From contig CM041465.1 in NCBI GenBank assembly GCA_023213395.1, positions 221,967,741-222,031,740 of the forward strand: a stretch of 64,000 bases of DNA. Reading direction: 5' to 3'. The stretch is from Cycas panzhihuaensis. Taxonomy: Eukaryota; Cycadophyta. The translations under genes and the position numbers were made by a program. Below are positions 34,170 through 43,466 of this stretch, piece by piece; position 1 is the first letter of the stretch, and the number at the start of each line of letters is the position of its first letter. Below the pieces are notes generated by a model. The model did not search any database, had not been told where the DNA came from, and was given only the letters and a program-made list of their open reading frames with translations.

Positions 34170-35103
34170 TTAAGCCTTTAACTCCTTGTTTTGTGTTCGA
34201 ACACATTTTCTTTTCCTTCTTCAATTGTCCTGATGAGCCATTTTGGCAGTTTCTTTTCCTTTTTGATCTCTGATTCTTCTGCTGGCTGGTTTATAGGTGA
34301 ACTTTCTACTTCCGTTGTTTCCATGTGAAGATGATTCTGTTAGTGGCATTTCTTCTCTAGTGATTTCTGAGGCTTCTTCCGGGATAGTTTTTGTCACGGG
34401 TTGCCGTTACACCAAAAGCCCCGGGGTGATTTGGGAAGAGGACTTCCTTGTGATAGTTAGCGTCACGCGCTCCAACATTCCCCCGTCACAAGGAGTCGGT
34501 TGTACCTACACGGATTGGCATGTCCACCACAGCGGGACACAACGCCTTCACGGATATTCGGGTGCGCTACTGCGGTACACAAGATCGGTTTTGAACCCTG
34601 GCCGCTCTGATACCACTTGTCACGGGTTGTCGTTACACCAAAAGCCTCGGGGTGATTTGGGAAGAGGACTTCCTCGGAATAGTTAGCATCACGTGCTCCA
34701 ACACTCCCCCGTTACGAGGAGTCAGTTGTACCTACACGGATTGGCATGTCCACCATGGCGTTCTTCGGCGGGACACTCCCCCGCCTTTACGTATGTCCGG
34801 GTGCGCTACTGCGGTAACACATGACCAGTTTTGAACCCTGGTCGCTCTGATACCACTTGTCACGGGTTGTCGTTACACCAAAAGCTCCGAGGTGATTTGG
34901 GAAGAGGACTTCCTTGTGATAGTTAACGTCACGTGCTCCAACAGTTTTAGGTTCTGATTTTTTGATCTTAGCTTCAGCTATTTGTATCTGTGACTACACT
35001 TCCTGAATATCTTCTTCATTGAAGATGACATCCCTACTTACATAGATCTTGTTTGTTTTTGGATCTATATGCATTTGTAACCCTTTGAATTTTTACTATA
35101 CCC
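34170..35103 (-). pseudogene. Copia-A linker between integrase and RT (interrupted by the TRIM)
   Basis: Around the TRIM, minus-strand text runs MHIDPKTNKIYVSRDVIFNEED (35070-35010, shown in 22 residues or fewer parts: the MHIDPKTNKIY and SRDVIF blocks), then an acidic Ser/Glu-rich linker and PKWLIRTIEEG near 34240, the usual Copia lead into RT. This shows both sides belong to Copia-A. Confidence 0.75.
34392..34943 (-). mobile_element. TRIM: miniature LTR retrotransposon with three LTRs
   Basis: Three 86-bp LTRs (34392-34477, 34618-34703, 34858-34943; plus strand TGTCACGGGTTG...CTCCAACA) separated by internal segments of 140 and 154 bp. Each internal segment carries, on the minus strand, a TGGTATCAGAGC PBS (34604-34615 and 34844-34855) two nt after an LTR, and a GGGGGA purine tract just before the next LTR. 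An exact GTTTT duplication flanks the whole (34387-34391, 34944-34948). There is no coding capacity, so enzymes must come from other elements. It is inserted in the Copia-A linker. Confidence 0.93.
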
Positions 35104-35952
35104 TGTTGACTTCTGCTGGGGGTGTCTTGTTACACTTACGAGATACCCTTTGCTGCACTTGTCAAGGTTACACAGCACTATAGTCTAGTTTCAGGATACT
35201 GTCAACATGGTCATTCACATACATTCCATATACATTCCATATATAATTCACAGAATGGTACACAGCAGTACAGAAATCAATACATACTTCAGCAAATCAT
35301 CATCACAACATCAAGCATACACCAATTTCCACGTAACTCTTCCTTTTATTAATTCAACAGTTCATTTACACAGAGGCTGGAATGCATTCCTGAGCATTCC
35401 AAAGACATACGATCCTTCATTACATATGCGTACCCAGATGGTACTTATCATTCATTCATGCTCCAATTGCTGTCATGCGTACTGTCTCCTGTACCCTGGC
35501 GTACCCGTGATATCCGGCTCTCACCCTCACCAGGTGAATCATGCGTACCTCCTTAAGTACTCATGCTGGTACCTTTTGGCTGAAGGGTTATGACTGCCTG
35601 TCATAACCGTACCCCTTCAGTCATGCGTACCTCTTCCCTTAATCACTTTGTTTGGCCTTAATTAATTAGTCCTTTGGATCCGTACGTCCGTACGTACGTC
35701 TGGCACCTCCACAGGTCTTCACTGGTCCCCTGGAGTCGTGCGTACCACCGCCGCTTGGTTCCGTTCCGCCGCTGGTACGTTCCTGTCATGCGTACCCGTT
35801 CCAGGTACGCACCTGTCATACGTACCTAGAATGCTTGTTTTTCTGCCGTTTTGCCTCGTGCGTACCTCCGTACGGTCCGTACCTGCACAACTCGGGTTAT
35901 CTGACCTACCTCTGGTCCTCACACAGCCATTGGGTCACTTTTGACTCCAACA
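35104..35952 (-). repeat. Gypsy-B 3' LTR
   Basis: 849 bp. I count about 23 GTAC tetramers, mostly as TGCGTACC-like words at 35425-35885, against about 3 expected by chance. Small ORFs here on both strands are by-products of this composition. A 12-bp ACATTCCATATA repeat near 35220 differs in copy number from the 5' LTR. Confidence 0.92.
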
Positions 35953-36044
35953 TCTATCCCGGGTCAACAGTTATGGGTTTGAGCATCCTTGCTCAACAAA
36001 ACTCCAAAAAATCAAAATTTCGGGTATCCCTCCCCCACTCTGTC
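35953..36044 (-). other. Gypsy-B 3' untranslated tail and purine tract
   Basis: Between the accessory ORF stop and the 3' LTR. The minus strand ends CCCGGGATAGA just before the LTR, a poor purine tract. Confidence 0.5.
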
Positions 36045-37125
36045 TCAAGGCGGCTCCTGCTGCCTCGGTCCTCCCAAAATTTCCTTGTTTATCTGTGTCA
36101 GGGTGGCAATAATGGCATCCTTCTCCTTTATTTTCTCCTGAAGGGCCGCTATCTCTGCTTTATACCCTGCCTCCAAATCCTGAATCATCTGAATGATTGG
36201 TCCCGCTTTGTCCTGCGGTGTAGGAGGTGCTGAGGGCTCTCCGACCTCTGCTGCTGCTAGGAAGTCCTCCCATTCTTCCCAGGATGCTTCTGCCTCTTCC
36301 TCCTCTTCTTCTTCTGTTCCCTCCTCCCCTTTCTTCCTCTTCCCATGACGATGGACAGCTTGCTTTGTCCTATGAGGAATAGGTGTTCCTGGGGTTTTTT
36401 GTAACCAGATAAGGACCTTCTGCATTTGCTTCTGAACTCTCCGTTTGGCTTCCATGCTCGTTGTTGTATCTGGGAACTCTGCTACCCACTGTTTAATGAT
36501 TGGTTCCCGAGGAGAGATGGTGGTTCTGGTCAATTGAACTTCCGGACATTGGTAAAATAATATTGCCAAAAGTAATGAAGGTCAAGGAAAGGGTGTGTCC
36601 GGATTTCAGAATCGTTGCCTCATATTCTCTGCCAAAAATTCGGACCAATTCATTCTTTCTCCATCCCGGATTTTTAATAGTACCTGCATCATGCCTCCCT
36701 GGATGTAGGTATACTTTCTCTTGACAAAAACCTGAATTAATAACTTTGGCCACCCATCTGTCATCGTCTATAATGTCGCCTACCCCGATTCCGGACATTA
36801 TTTGAGTGTTAGGCTGGCATAGCTCCCTCATCCACATTTCCCTGTCAACCTCTGATCTTTTTGTTCCCAATGGAACTTCTCCCTCCTTGGGAAGTCCAGT
36901 GATAGTATGGACTATATCTGCGTCCATTTTAACCTTGCTGCTGTTTGCTTTTAGGGCCATCAGGATTTGGTCCATTAATTCCGGGTCATAATACATAGGG
37001 TTACAAAAAATGTAGTCCTTCCAGCCTGCCTGCTTAACCCTCGTCTGAAATGCCGTTGGTAGGGCTTGGAGGTCCTGTTTGAGCTTGGGAATGTATGCCT
37101 CTTGGCACCCTGCTGTCCTCATCAT
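36045..37125 (-). CDS. Gypsy-B accessory ORF downstream of integrase (frameshifted)
   Basis: Two overlapping minus-strand frames: 37125-36493 (210 codons) and 36569-36045 (174 codons). They join by a frame change at about 36565 where the first frame ends. The first part is globular (GWKDYIFCNPMYYD, MDADIVHTITGLPKEGEV, WVAKVINSGFCQEKVYLHPG). The second is basic (RHGKRKKGEEG), then Glu-rich (about EEEEEEEAEASWEEWEDFL), then a predicted coiled coil (IQDLEAGYKAEIAALQEKIK). The frame stays open about 33 codons above the first ATG, back to a TAA near 37220. No signal peptide or membrane helix, so not an envelope protein. It occupies the env position. I do not recognise the family. Confidence 0.7.
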
Positions 37126-37344
37126 GGCTGCGGATTTCCAGAGGTAATAAAGAAACCAAAGCGCATCAAGAGAACCGCACGACGCATTCTCTCGAGGAAC
37201 GCTTGCCGTTTCACTGTTTTACGCACTGTGATGCGTACCCAAGCAAATCCTTGCGTGCCGTGGTCCGTTAAACTCTGCGTCTGCATCGCACGGAATGTTC
37301 GCGCAGGTACGTAATGATTTGTCGTTTTGCGTATTTTGTCTTAT

Positions 37345-37700
37345 ATGTGCCCTTGGTACGTATAATGTTAAAGACTTCCATTATGCATACTCGATTACGT
37401 ACTTTCTTTGGTGCATTATAATGTAAATAGTCACTTAAGTATCTTTTTACACGGTCACTGCACGATTACGCGTCGTTAATGCGTATAATGTATAATTTTA
37501 ACTTACGGCTCCTTTGCACCGTGCACTGCACTGCGTACTTTTTAGGTAGGTTTAATGTAATTGAGCGACTTAAAGTTATTTATACTATGCGCACTGCCCC
37601 GCATTTCTTCCCAGACGTATAGTGTAATTCTGAATCACTTTTTTCAACTATGCATACTTTCGTGAATTCCTTTAGTACGTATAGTGCATTTTCCACTTTT
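37345..37700. repeat. Six-unit degenerate tandem array, period about 57-67 bp
   Basis: The core TATAATGT(A/T) or TATAGTG(T/C)A recurs at 37361, 37418, 37485, 37551, 37618 and 37680 (steps 57, 67, 66, 67, 62). Each unit also holds a GCGTA/GCATA-ACT word and CACTT- or ACTTA-type text. The array sits between the integrase stop and the accessory ORF. Confidence 0.8.
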
Positions 37701-37976
37701 ATCACTGTTTCAATCAGACGCACTGTAACATACCTTTTCGTGCATAATCGAAATTTGTTTGTATGCTGATGAAATTTCCTCTAATTTTTCTCAGATTATG
37801 CTGCTGTTGCTTATATCAGAAATGAGTTACGGTTATTTTTTAATTTTTTCCAATTTTTTTTTCAATTTTTACATCCATACCGAACTGGATCATGGCTCGG
37901 TATCAAGGCAGTTGATTGCCTCAACATCATGCAATACGCTTATGGTACAACCAGCTGATCTTGCTGGTAAGCTGGG

Positions 37977-38951
37977 CTACTCAATGTAAGGCTTGAGTCT
38001 GCTACCATTTACCCGTGTTGGTAGCAGAGGTCCATCGATTTCTCGAAGCTGCACCGATCCGTTCTCGAAAATTTTTTCCGCGATGTATGGTCCCAACCAT
38101 CGCATCTTGAGTTTCCCGGGGTGTGTTTTGAATTTGCTGTCGTACAGCAATACTTGATCACCTTCACTGAATTGTGGTTTCCGCAGATGGCGGTCATGCC
38201 ACGCTTTTTGTCGTCGCTTTTCTATATGTTGCACCCAGTTTGCTAGATGTCGTGTCTCTTCCAACCGTATTAAATCTTCCAGTCGTCGTTCCAAGGACTG
38301 GAGGTCGTCTAGTCGGCATTGTATTGCCACTCGTAAGCTGGGTATTTCGAACTCGGTCGGAAGGATGGCTTCCGTGCCATATACAAGCTGAAATGGGGTC
38401 TGTCCAACTGATCTTTTGAACGTCGTACGAAAGGCCCATAGTACGGAAGGTAACTTTTTAGCCCAATCTGATCTGCCGATGTCGCATATTTTTCGCAAAC
38501 AGTTTTCGATTATTTTGTTTGAGCTCTCCGCTTGACCATTGGCTCTTGGGTAGTAGGGAGTTGATTTCTGATGGCTAATCATGAAGGCGGTTGTCAATGT
38601 TTCAATCGTTTGGTTGAGGAAGTGGGCACCTTGGTCACTGACAATCTCCAAAGGACATCCAAATCGCGTGATTATCACCTCATACAGAAATCTTGCTGTA
38701 CTTTCTGCATCGGCTTTTCTCAATGCACGTGCTTCCACCCACTTTGTCGTATAGTCGGTTGCCACCAGAATGTATCGAGCTTTTGATCTGCGTGCTGCTG
38801 GTTTGATTGGCCCCACAAAGTCAACTCCCCACCTTTCGAATGGTGCCAAAGGTAGTATGGGATGCAACGGGTGGAAATCCTGTCGATTAGGTTTCCCCAC
38901 ACGTTGGCAATAGTCATATGCTTGAACCCATTTTTTAACATCTTCGAACAT
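37977..38951 (-). CDS. Gypsy-B integrase core and C-terminus
   Basis: A single open frame of 324 codons. Catalytic triad D44 (WGVDFVGP), D106 (VSDQGAHF) and E142 (NGQAESSNK), with the exact D-35-E spacing. The C-terminal part has GDQVLLYDSKFKTHPGKL and WLGPYIAEKIFENGSVQL, the GPY/F module, and ends RVNGSRLKPYIE without a chromodomain. The zinc-binding head lies in the neighbouring frame at 39167-38961. Integrase inserts the DNA copy into the chromosome. This is the only fully intact pol domain in the window. Confidence 0.93.
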   Translation of the reverse strand: MFEDVKKWVQAYDYCQRVGKPNRQDFHPLHPILPLAPFERWGVDFVGPIKPAARRSKARYILVATDYTTKWVEARALRKADAESTARFLYEVIITRFGCPLEIVSDQGAHFLNQTIETLTTAFMISHQKSTPYYPRANGQAESSNKIIENCLRKICDIGRSDWAKKLPSVLWAFRTTFKRSVGQTPFQLVYGTEAILPTEFEIPSLRVAIQCRLDDLQSLERRLEDLIRLEETRHLANWVQHIEKRRQKAWHDRHLRKPQFSEGDQVLLYDSKFKTHPGKLKMRWLGPYIAEKIFENGSVQLREIDGPLLPTRVNGSRLKPYIE

Positions 38952-38960
38952 TGATGGCCA

Positions 38961-39230
38961 CTAGAATCCCGACGTCAGAATTTTTCGCCATGTGGCCAAT
39001 TTTCCCATGTGGCCACCCGCTACTCCTTCATGTGCCTGCGACATGATCTGGTTTGTCTCATGCTGTCGAACACAACGTCGCAATATGTCATCCGGCCCCA
39101 ATTTGTACAACTCACCGCTGATAAGCTGATACGGTTCCGCTTTTCTGATGAAGTTTCTTTTCCGCACGATCTAATTCCGGCACTTCACGGCCGCTAGGTA
39201 TTCGGTATACCCTCATACCGCCCATCGAAC
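38961..39230 (-). pseudogene. Gypsy-B integrase zinc-binding head
   Basis: 39167-38961 shows LYKLGPDDILRRCV, then HETNQIMSQAHEGVAGGHMG, containing the two His of the H2C2 finger. The two Cys follow in the next frame (AYDYCQRVGK of the 38951 ORF; the first of the pair reads Tyr). A stop after FGF/SGF separates the two frames. Confidence 0.85.
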
Positions 39231-39885
39231 CGCATCTATCTTTGAATAGAGTATGTCGGAAAATCATCCGTATCCTCGTGGCTTTCTCTCCATTTTGATT
39301 CTCGATAGTTGATCCGAATGATGTGCGCCTTGCCGTGTTTCACAATGATTTTGAATGAGAATTCTTGGAACAACATTAACCATCTCACGATTCTTCCTCG
39401 CATAATGGGTTTATTCACCGATACATCAAGGCTTGGTGGTCGAAAAACAGAATGGATTAGATAATGTAATGTCGAAACTTTTGTAATGCATAAACCATGC
39501 CGAGTGCTTCCCTTTCCGTCGTCAGATAATTCGCCTCGCTCTCGTAAGTTTCCGATGGCAAAATAGATTGGATGATCCGTTTTATCATCACTGGGTTGGG
39601 CCAATACGCATCCAATAGCGTATTGCGGCGCATCCACATGTACGTGAAAGGTTTTCTTCCAATCTGGAATCGCAGATAGGCGCCGCTACTATGGCTGTTT
39701 AATGTTTGAATGCTCGTTCGATCCTCCGTCCATATCCATTCAATATTCTTTTTTAGCAACTCTTCCAGAGGTCCAGATATATATGCATATCCTCTGATGA
39801 ATTTTCTATAATATCCTGTCAAACCCAAAAAACCTTTCAGCTGCTTCCTCGTACTCGGTGTCGGAAAGTGTAAAATGGCAGACAC
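39231..39885 (-). pseudogene. Gypsy-B RNase H
   Basis: 39885-39457 starts HFPTPSTRKQLKGFLGLTGYYR, the connection between RT and RNase H. 39637-39236 carries MDAPQYAIGCVLAQ (catalytic Asp), DHPIYFAI and LMLFQEFSFKIIVKHGKAH, the domain end. There is a frame change at about 39640. Confidence 0.85.
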
Positions 39886-40671
39886 TTTTCGGATCCATCG
39901 AGAATCCTTCTTTGCTGACTATATGCCCTAGGAGGTTTCCAAAGGGTACCAGAAATGTACACTTTTCTGGATTGAGACAGTTTATTTTCCCGACAGGTTT
40001 GCAACATTTCTCTTAAGTTTTCCATATGATTTTTCATTAACCCATACAATGTCCAATCGTCTAAGAATACAGCAACTTTTTCTCCAATAAATTTTCAAAA
40101 AATATTAATCACAATCCGTTGAAATGTCGCTGGTGCATTCGTAAGACCGAATGGCATTACCTTATAGGCGTACGTACCCCATTACTACGAATGTTGTCTT
40201 TGCCTGATCTTCCGGGGCAATCTGCACTTGATTGTACCCACTAAATTCGTCTGTGAATGAATAGATTTCATTTCCTCCAACTGCTTCCAAAATATCTTCC
40301 GTGAAAGGTAACGGAAATGGATCTTTTTTCGTCACTTTATTCAATTGTCTGTAATCCACACGCATACCTAATTTTCCCATTTTCTTTGGAACTACTACTA
40401 CAGGCTCACCCGATCCTTTGTAGTCGATTTCGTATATATAACCCGCTTCCAACATTTTATCGAGCTCTGCTTTTACTTTTTCTTTATATTTTGGATTCAT
40501 CCAGTATGGTCGTTGTTTTACTGGTTTAGCGTCTTCCACTAGATCAATATGGTGCATTCCTATTTCCGGAGGAATACCTTTCAGGTCTTTATATGACCAT
40601 GCGAACACATCACGGAATTCTTGAATAATCTGTTGAGCTTGCCACTGCTTGGGAATCCCAATAGTTTCCAA
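39886..40671 (-). pseudogene. Gypsy-B reverse transcriptase
   Basis: 40671-40162 contains EFRDVFAWSYKDLKGIPPE, KPVKQRPYWMNPKYKEKV, PVVVVPKKMGKLGMRVDYRQ and FTDEFSGYNQVQIAPEDQ (RT fingers and palm). The frame then breaks at about 40160. The catalytic site is at about 40055: VAVFLDDWTLYG, i.e. FLDD. A stop shortly upstream of it (IF*KFIG) shows further damage. Confidence 0.88.
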
Positions 40672-41353
40672 TTCGAATAGGCTTAGGATTTTCTGAATTA
40701 CCCACGTTAATTTCGGTAGTTTTCAACTTTGTTATACCCACATCTTCTACATTTTCAGTTTTGTGCCCTGGGGCATCTTCTACTTTTCTTTCTCCAACGG
40801 TGAATTCTGTAAATTCTGCAGAATAATTCACAATTTCTTCTTCTTCACTATATATGGATTCTACTGTTTCCTGATCTGTCAAATGCTGTTCTAGTTTTAT
40901 GCTCATCATTTTGATATGTTTCAAGATTTTGTTTACTTCTTGGTTTTTCGAAGTATGCCTAAAAGTTTTTATAAAAGATTCCCTCAGGTTTTTCCAAGTT
41001 ATACCTAGGTTTTGCTCCCTTCCCAGGAACCAGTCTTTTGCTACTCTCCCCAAGGTGTGGTAGAAGTAGTTAGACCAATTCCGCTTAGGTATACTCAAAG
41101 ATTTCCAATTTTGTTTACACACCTGTATGTGTTTTCTAGGGTCATGTCCTACATAGAATATTGGAATAGTTAGTTGGTCTGGATGATAGAATCGTATTCG
41201 AAACATCGTTTGCAATTCTTGCCAATTTCTAAGGGTATGTTGGTGAGCTAAGTACCAATACCAAGTTTTCCCTCGTAGGGTTAGGATTAAATCTTGCTGC
41301 CATTGGGTTTTGTCCCAATTTCCCTGCTCTATCCAATACTCAACGTAGTGTGT
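40672..41353 (-). CDS. Gypsy-B gag-like modules between protease and RT
   Basis: Minus-strand text at about 41340-41160 reads YVEYWIEQGNWDKTQWQQDL, LRGKTWYWYLAHQHTLRNWQ and ELQTMFRIRFY. The 41215-40610 frame then reads HDPRKHIQVCKQNWKSL, FYHTLGRVAKDWFLGRE and ITWKNLRESFIKTFRH. Both fit the retrotransposon-gag pattern (L.G.A..W.....i.tW..L...F...F). A Glu-rich linker and NVGNSENPKPIRIG, the usual lead into Gypsy RT, follow. Finding gag-like repeats after the protease is unusual. They could serve as extra capsid-like domains or be a captured gag fragment. Confidence 0.6.
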
Positions 41354-42838
41354 TCAATGGGTAGTCCCATATAACTGTTCCCCGTAGAATGGTTTAACGT
41401 AAGTCCCAATATAGATTTGGCAGTTTGTTTTTTCCGGAATAGTGATTTTATTTCCTAGACCAGACTCGCTAGAAGTACTTACCAGTAGTCCTCCTTCCAT
41501 TTCCCCAGTTTTGGCGCCAATGGTTGGAAGAGATTTATGGTTGGGCGGGTGTACCTCTAAGGAAGAAGAGGAAGGGATATTACTTCCTTCCTTAGGTTGT
41601 AATAAAGGGGGGGGTAGGGAATCTGCCTCAGGACCCACACCTGAAGTAGATGGGATGTCAGGGTTACTATTAACTACAAAAAAACTACGAAAATTACTAG
41701 ATAAGCTAAGGGTTGGTTGGTCTAGGTTACTATCAATTTCCAAATGATCGTTAGTCAGCATATATTCAAAAGAATTTAAATTATTATCAATGTTTACAAA
41801 TACACATTTAGATAACAAATTACATCTGTGAGAAGAAGAGTTTACTTCATATGCATCCTGAAGCCAATAATCCACGAACCTCATACCGTTTTCGTCATCC
41901 GAAGAGTTGTATATTTCTTCGAGATCCGTTGGTTCTTCATGCTGGTGGTGCTTTGATGTGGTGGGTTCTTTTGCCATGTGAAAGATATGTTCTTCCCCAA
42001 TGGAAGAAAATGTCGTGCTTGTTACCGTGGTGCTGGATCCTTCATCTGGAATTGCTTCAATTGAACTTCTTCCCAGCATTGGTAGTACCACTTTGTTGTT
42101 GTTGTCTGATAGAGTGAAGGTTACCTTTTCCCAATTCTGAAGGCATTGTGTTTTGTATAACCAGGGCCTTCCTAGTAATGCCGGGTAGGGTGTGTCTCCT
42201 TTCTCTGTTTCCACGATTGTAAAGTCAATTCTTACCACTATCCCTGCCACGTTTACTTTGATATTGGCCAATCTGCCCATAGGTCGTACCCATAGCTCAT
42301 TAGCCAACTTCAGCGAATAAGTCGCTGCTTCCAACTTTGGGCTTCCCAATTTACGCCATGTTGCAGCTGGTAACACATTAACTGCTGCACCTCCATCCAC
42401 AATTACTCGAGGAAACGTTTCTCCCAATACTGACATGGTTACCATTGGATCCATGTCGAATGATGGTATAACTTGTTTCAAACTTTTGGTAATTCCCTTC
42501 TGTAACACTCCTCCTTTGATCCAATCAATAACTTGAGACAGAGGAATAGTTAACTGTAACTGTTTCACTAGATTCTCCATCGATAGCAACATTCTAGGAA
42601 TATCTTCTGCTGGTAATCCTTTAAACAACTCTTCCATTTGCACCATTTGGGGTTTTGTTGTAAGATCTTCTGGTAGTTTTTCTGGCTCTTTTAGTTTATT
42701 TTTCCGAACATAAACATATTTTGTTTCTGGTTTCCCCATTGGTAGCATATTTTCTTCCCGGACTAAACCATCTAACACTTGTTTCGCTTGTTTGTACCGA
42801 TCCATTTCTGTTGGGGGGTTTGGATATCCTTCATCCAA
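41354..42838 (-). CDS. Gypsy-B aspartic protease with long acidic linker
   Basis: A 494-codon frame. Residues 1-130 lead in from gag (the KLPEDLTTKPQMVQMEELFKG region). The protease active site is RVIVDGGAAVNVLPAATWRK, near residue 150: Asp-Gly-Gly in place of Asp-Ser/Thr-Gly, a form common in plant Gypsy proteases. ALLGRPWLYK marks the flap/end motif near residue 230. From about 270 on is Ser/Thr/Asp-rich low-complexity text (SSTTVTSTTFSS, DLEEIYNSSDDENG, PPPLLQPKEGSNIPSSSS). It may be still translatable. Confidence 0.8.
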   Translation of the reverse strand: MDEGYPNPPTEMDRYKQAKQVLDGLVREENMLPMGKPETKYVYVRKNKLKEPEKLPEDLTTKPQMVQMEELFKGLPAEDIPRMLLSMENLVKQLQLTIPLSQVIDWIKGGVLQKGITKSLKQVIPSFDMDPMVTMSVLGETFPRVIVDGGAAVNVLPAATWRKLGSPKLEAATYSLKLANELWVRPMGRLANIKVNVAGIVVRIDFTIVETEKGDTPYPALLGRPWLYKTQCLQNWEKVTFTLSDNNNKVVLPMLGRSSIEAIPDEGSSTTVTSTTFSSIGEEHIFHMAKEPTTSKHHQHEEPTDLEEIYNSSDDENGMRFVDYWLQDAYEVNSSSHRCNLLSKCVFVNIDNNLNSFEYMLTNDHLEIDSNLDQPTLSLSSNFRSFFVVNSNPDIPSTSGVGPEADSLPPPLLQPKEGSNIPSSSSLEVHPPNHKSLPTIGAKTGEMEGGLLVSTSSESGLGNKITIPEKTNCQIYIGTYVKPFYGEQLYGTTH

Positions 42839-43466
42839 TTTCTCTTCTGCTTGTTCCGTAGTTTCACATTCTTAGTTTCCGCACGATTGTCATTAGGTTA
42901 GTTGCTTCGCTTTACCCTTGCAATCTTCGCTTTGTGGTCGCTTGGGCCCGCGATTCTTTACCTGAATGGCTTCGCTCAGTATTCTTGCTTCATTGGGCAT
43001 TCGAACTTCTAGTGTCTGAACTGTAGACAGATGAGGCATCTTCCCATCGGCTGTTTTTTCCTCGAGAGTTCTGGTGCGCCCCTCATTGTATACACATTCC
43101 GAGGTGGGTTGCCTCTTCCCCGACCTCGACCTCTGAATGCTTTCCCCCTGGGATTGTAGAAACAATCCTTGGTTGTATGGGTATCAACCTCACATATGTG
43201 GCACCACTTCTCCTATTGGTGCATCGCACTGTTTTTTAAATTCAAATCACATTCCCGGGTGGTATGTGAGTTTTCCTCACAGATGTGGCACCACTTGGTT
43301 ACCTTCCAAAGGTGCTCTTTCTTCTTGGGCATCTCTTCTTCTTCCCGGTTATTTCTGATTTTCAATCTTGCTACCTCTTTTCTTAGTGCCTCCAACTCTG
43401 ATTCCTCTTCTGCTACCCCTACCTGGCAGAAGGGTCGGTTGTATTGGTTACCTTCACTCTCTAATC
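42839..43466 (-). pseudogene. Gypsy-B gag zinc knuckles
   Basis: 43470-43213 has a coiled-coil-like ELEALRKEVARLKIRN and then knuckle 1, CHICEENSHTTREC (C-x2-C-x4-H-x4-C). After a stop, the same register gives knuckle 2, CHICEVDTHTTKDC (~43190), followed by RGRGRG-type RNA-binding text. The frame shifts again downstream. CCHC knuckles bind and package element RNA. Confidence 0.88.

Noticed and set aside
34297-34834. Plus-strand ORFs of 129 and 60 codons with repeated text
   Set aside because: Translation of the TRIM's LTR/internal tandem; the element is non-coding and the text repeats because the DNA does.
35719-35944. Overlapping small ORFs on both strands in the Gypsy-B LTR
   Set aside because: They result from the GTAC/CGTAC-rich LTR composition and recur in the other LTR at 45343-45648; no protein family.
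36045-37125. Envelope gene call for the Gypsy-B accessory ORF
   Set aside because: Right position, but no signal peptide, membrane helix or cleavage site is visible.
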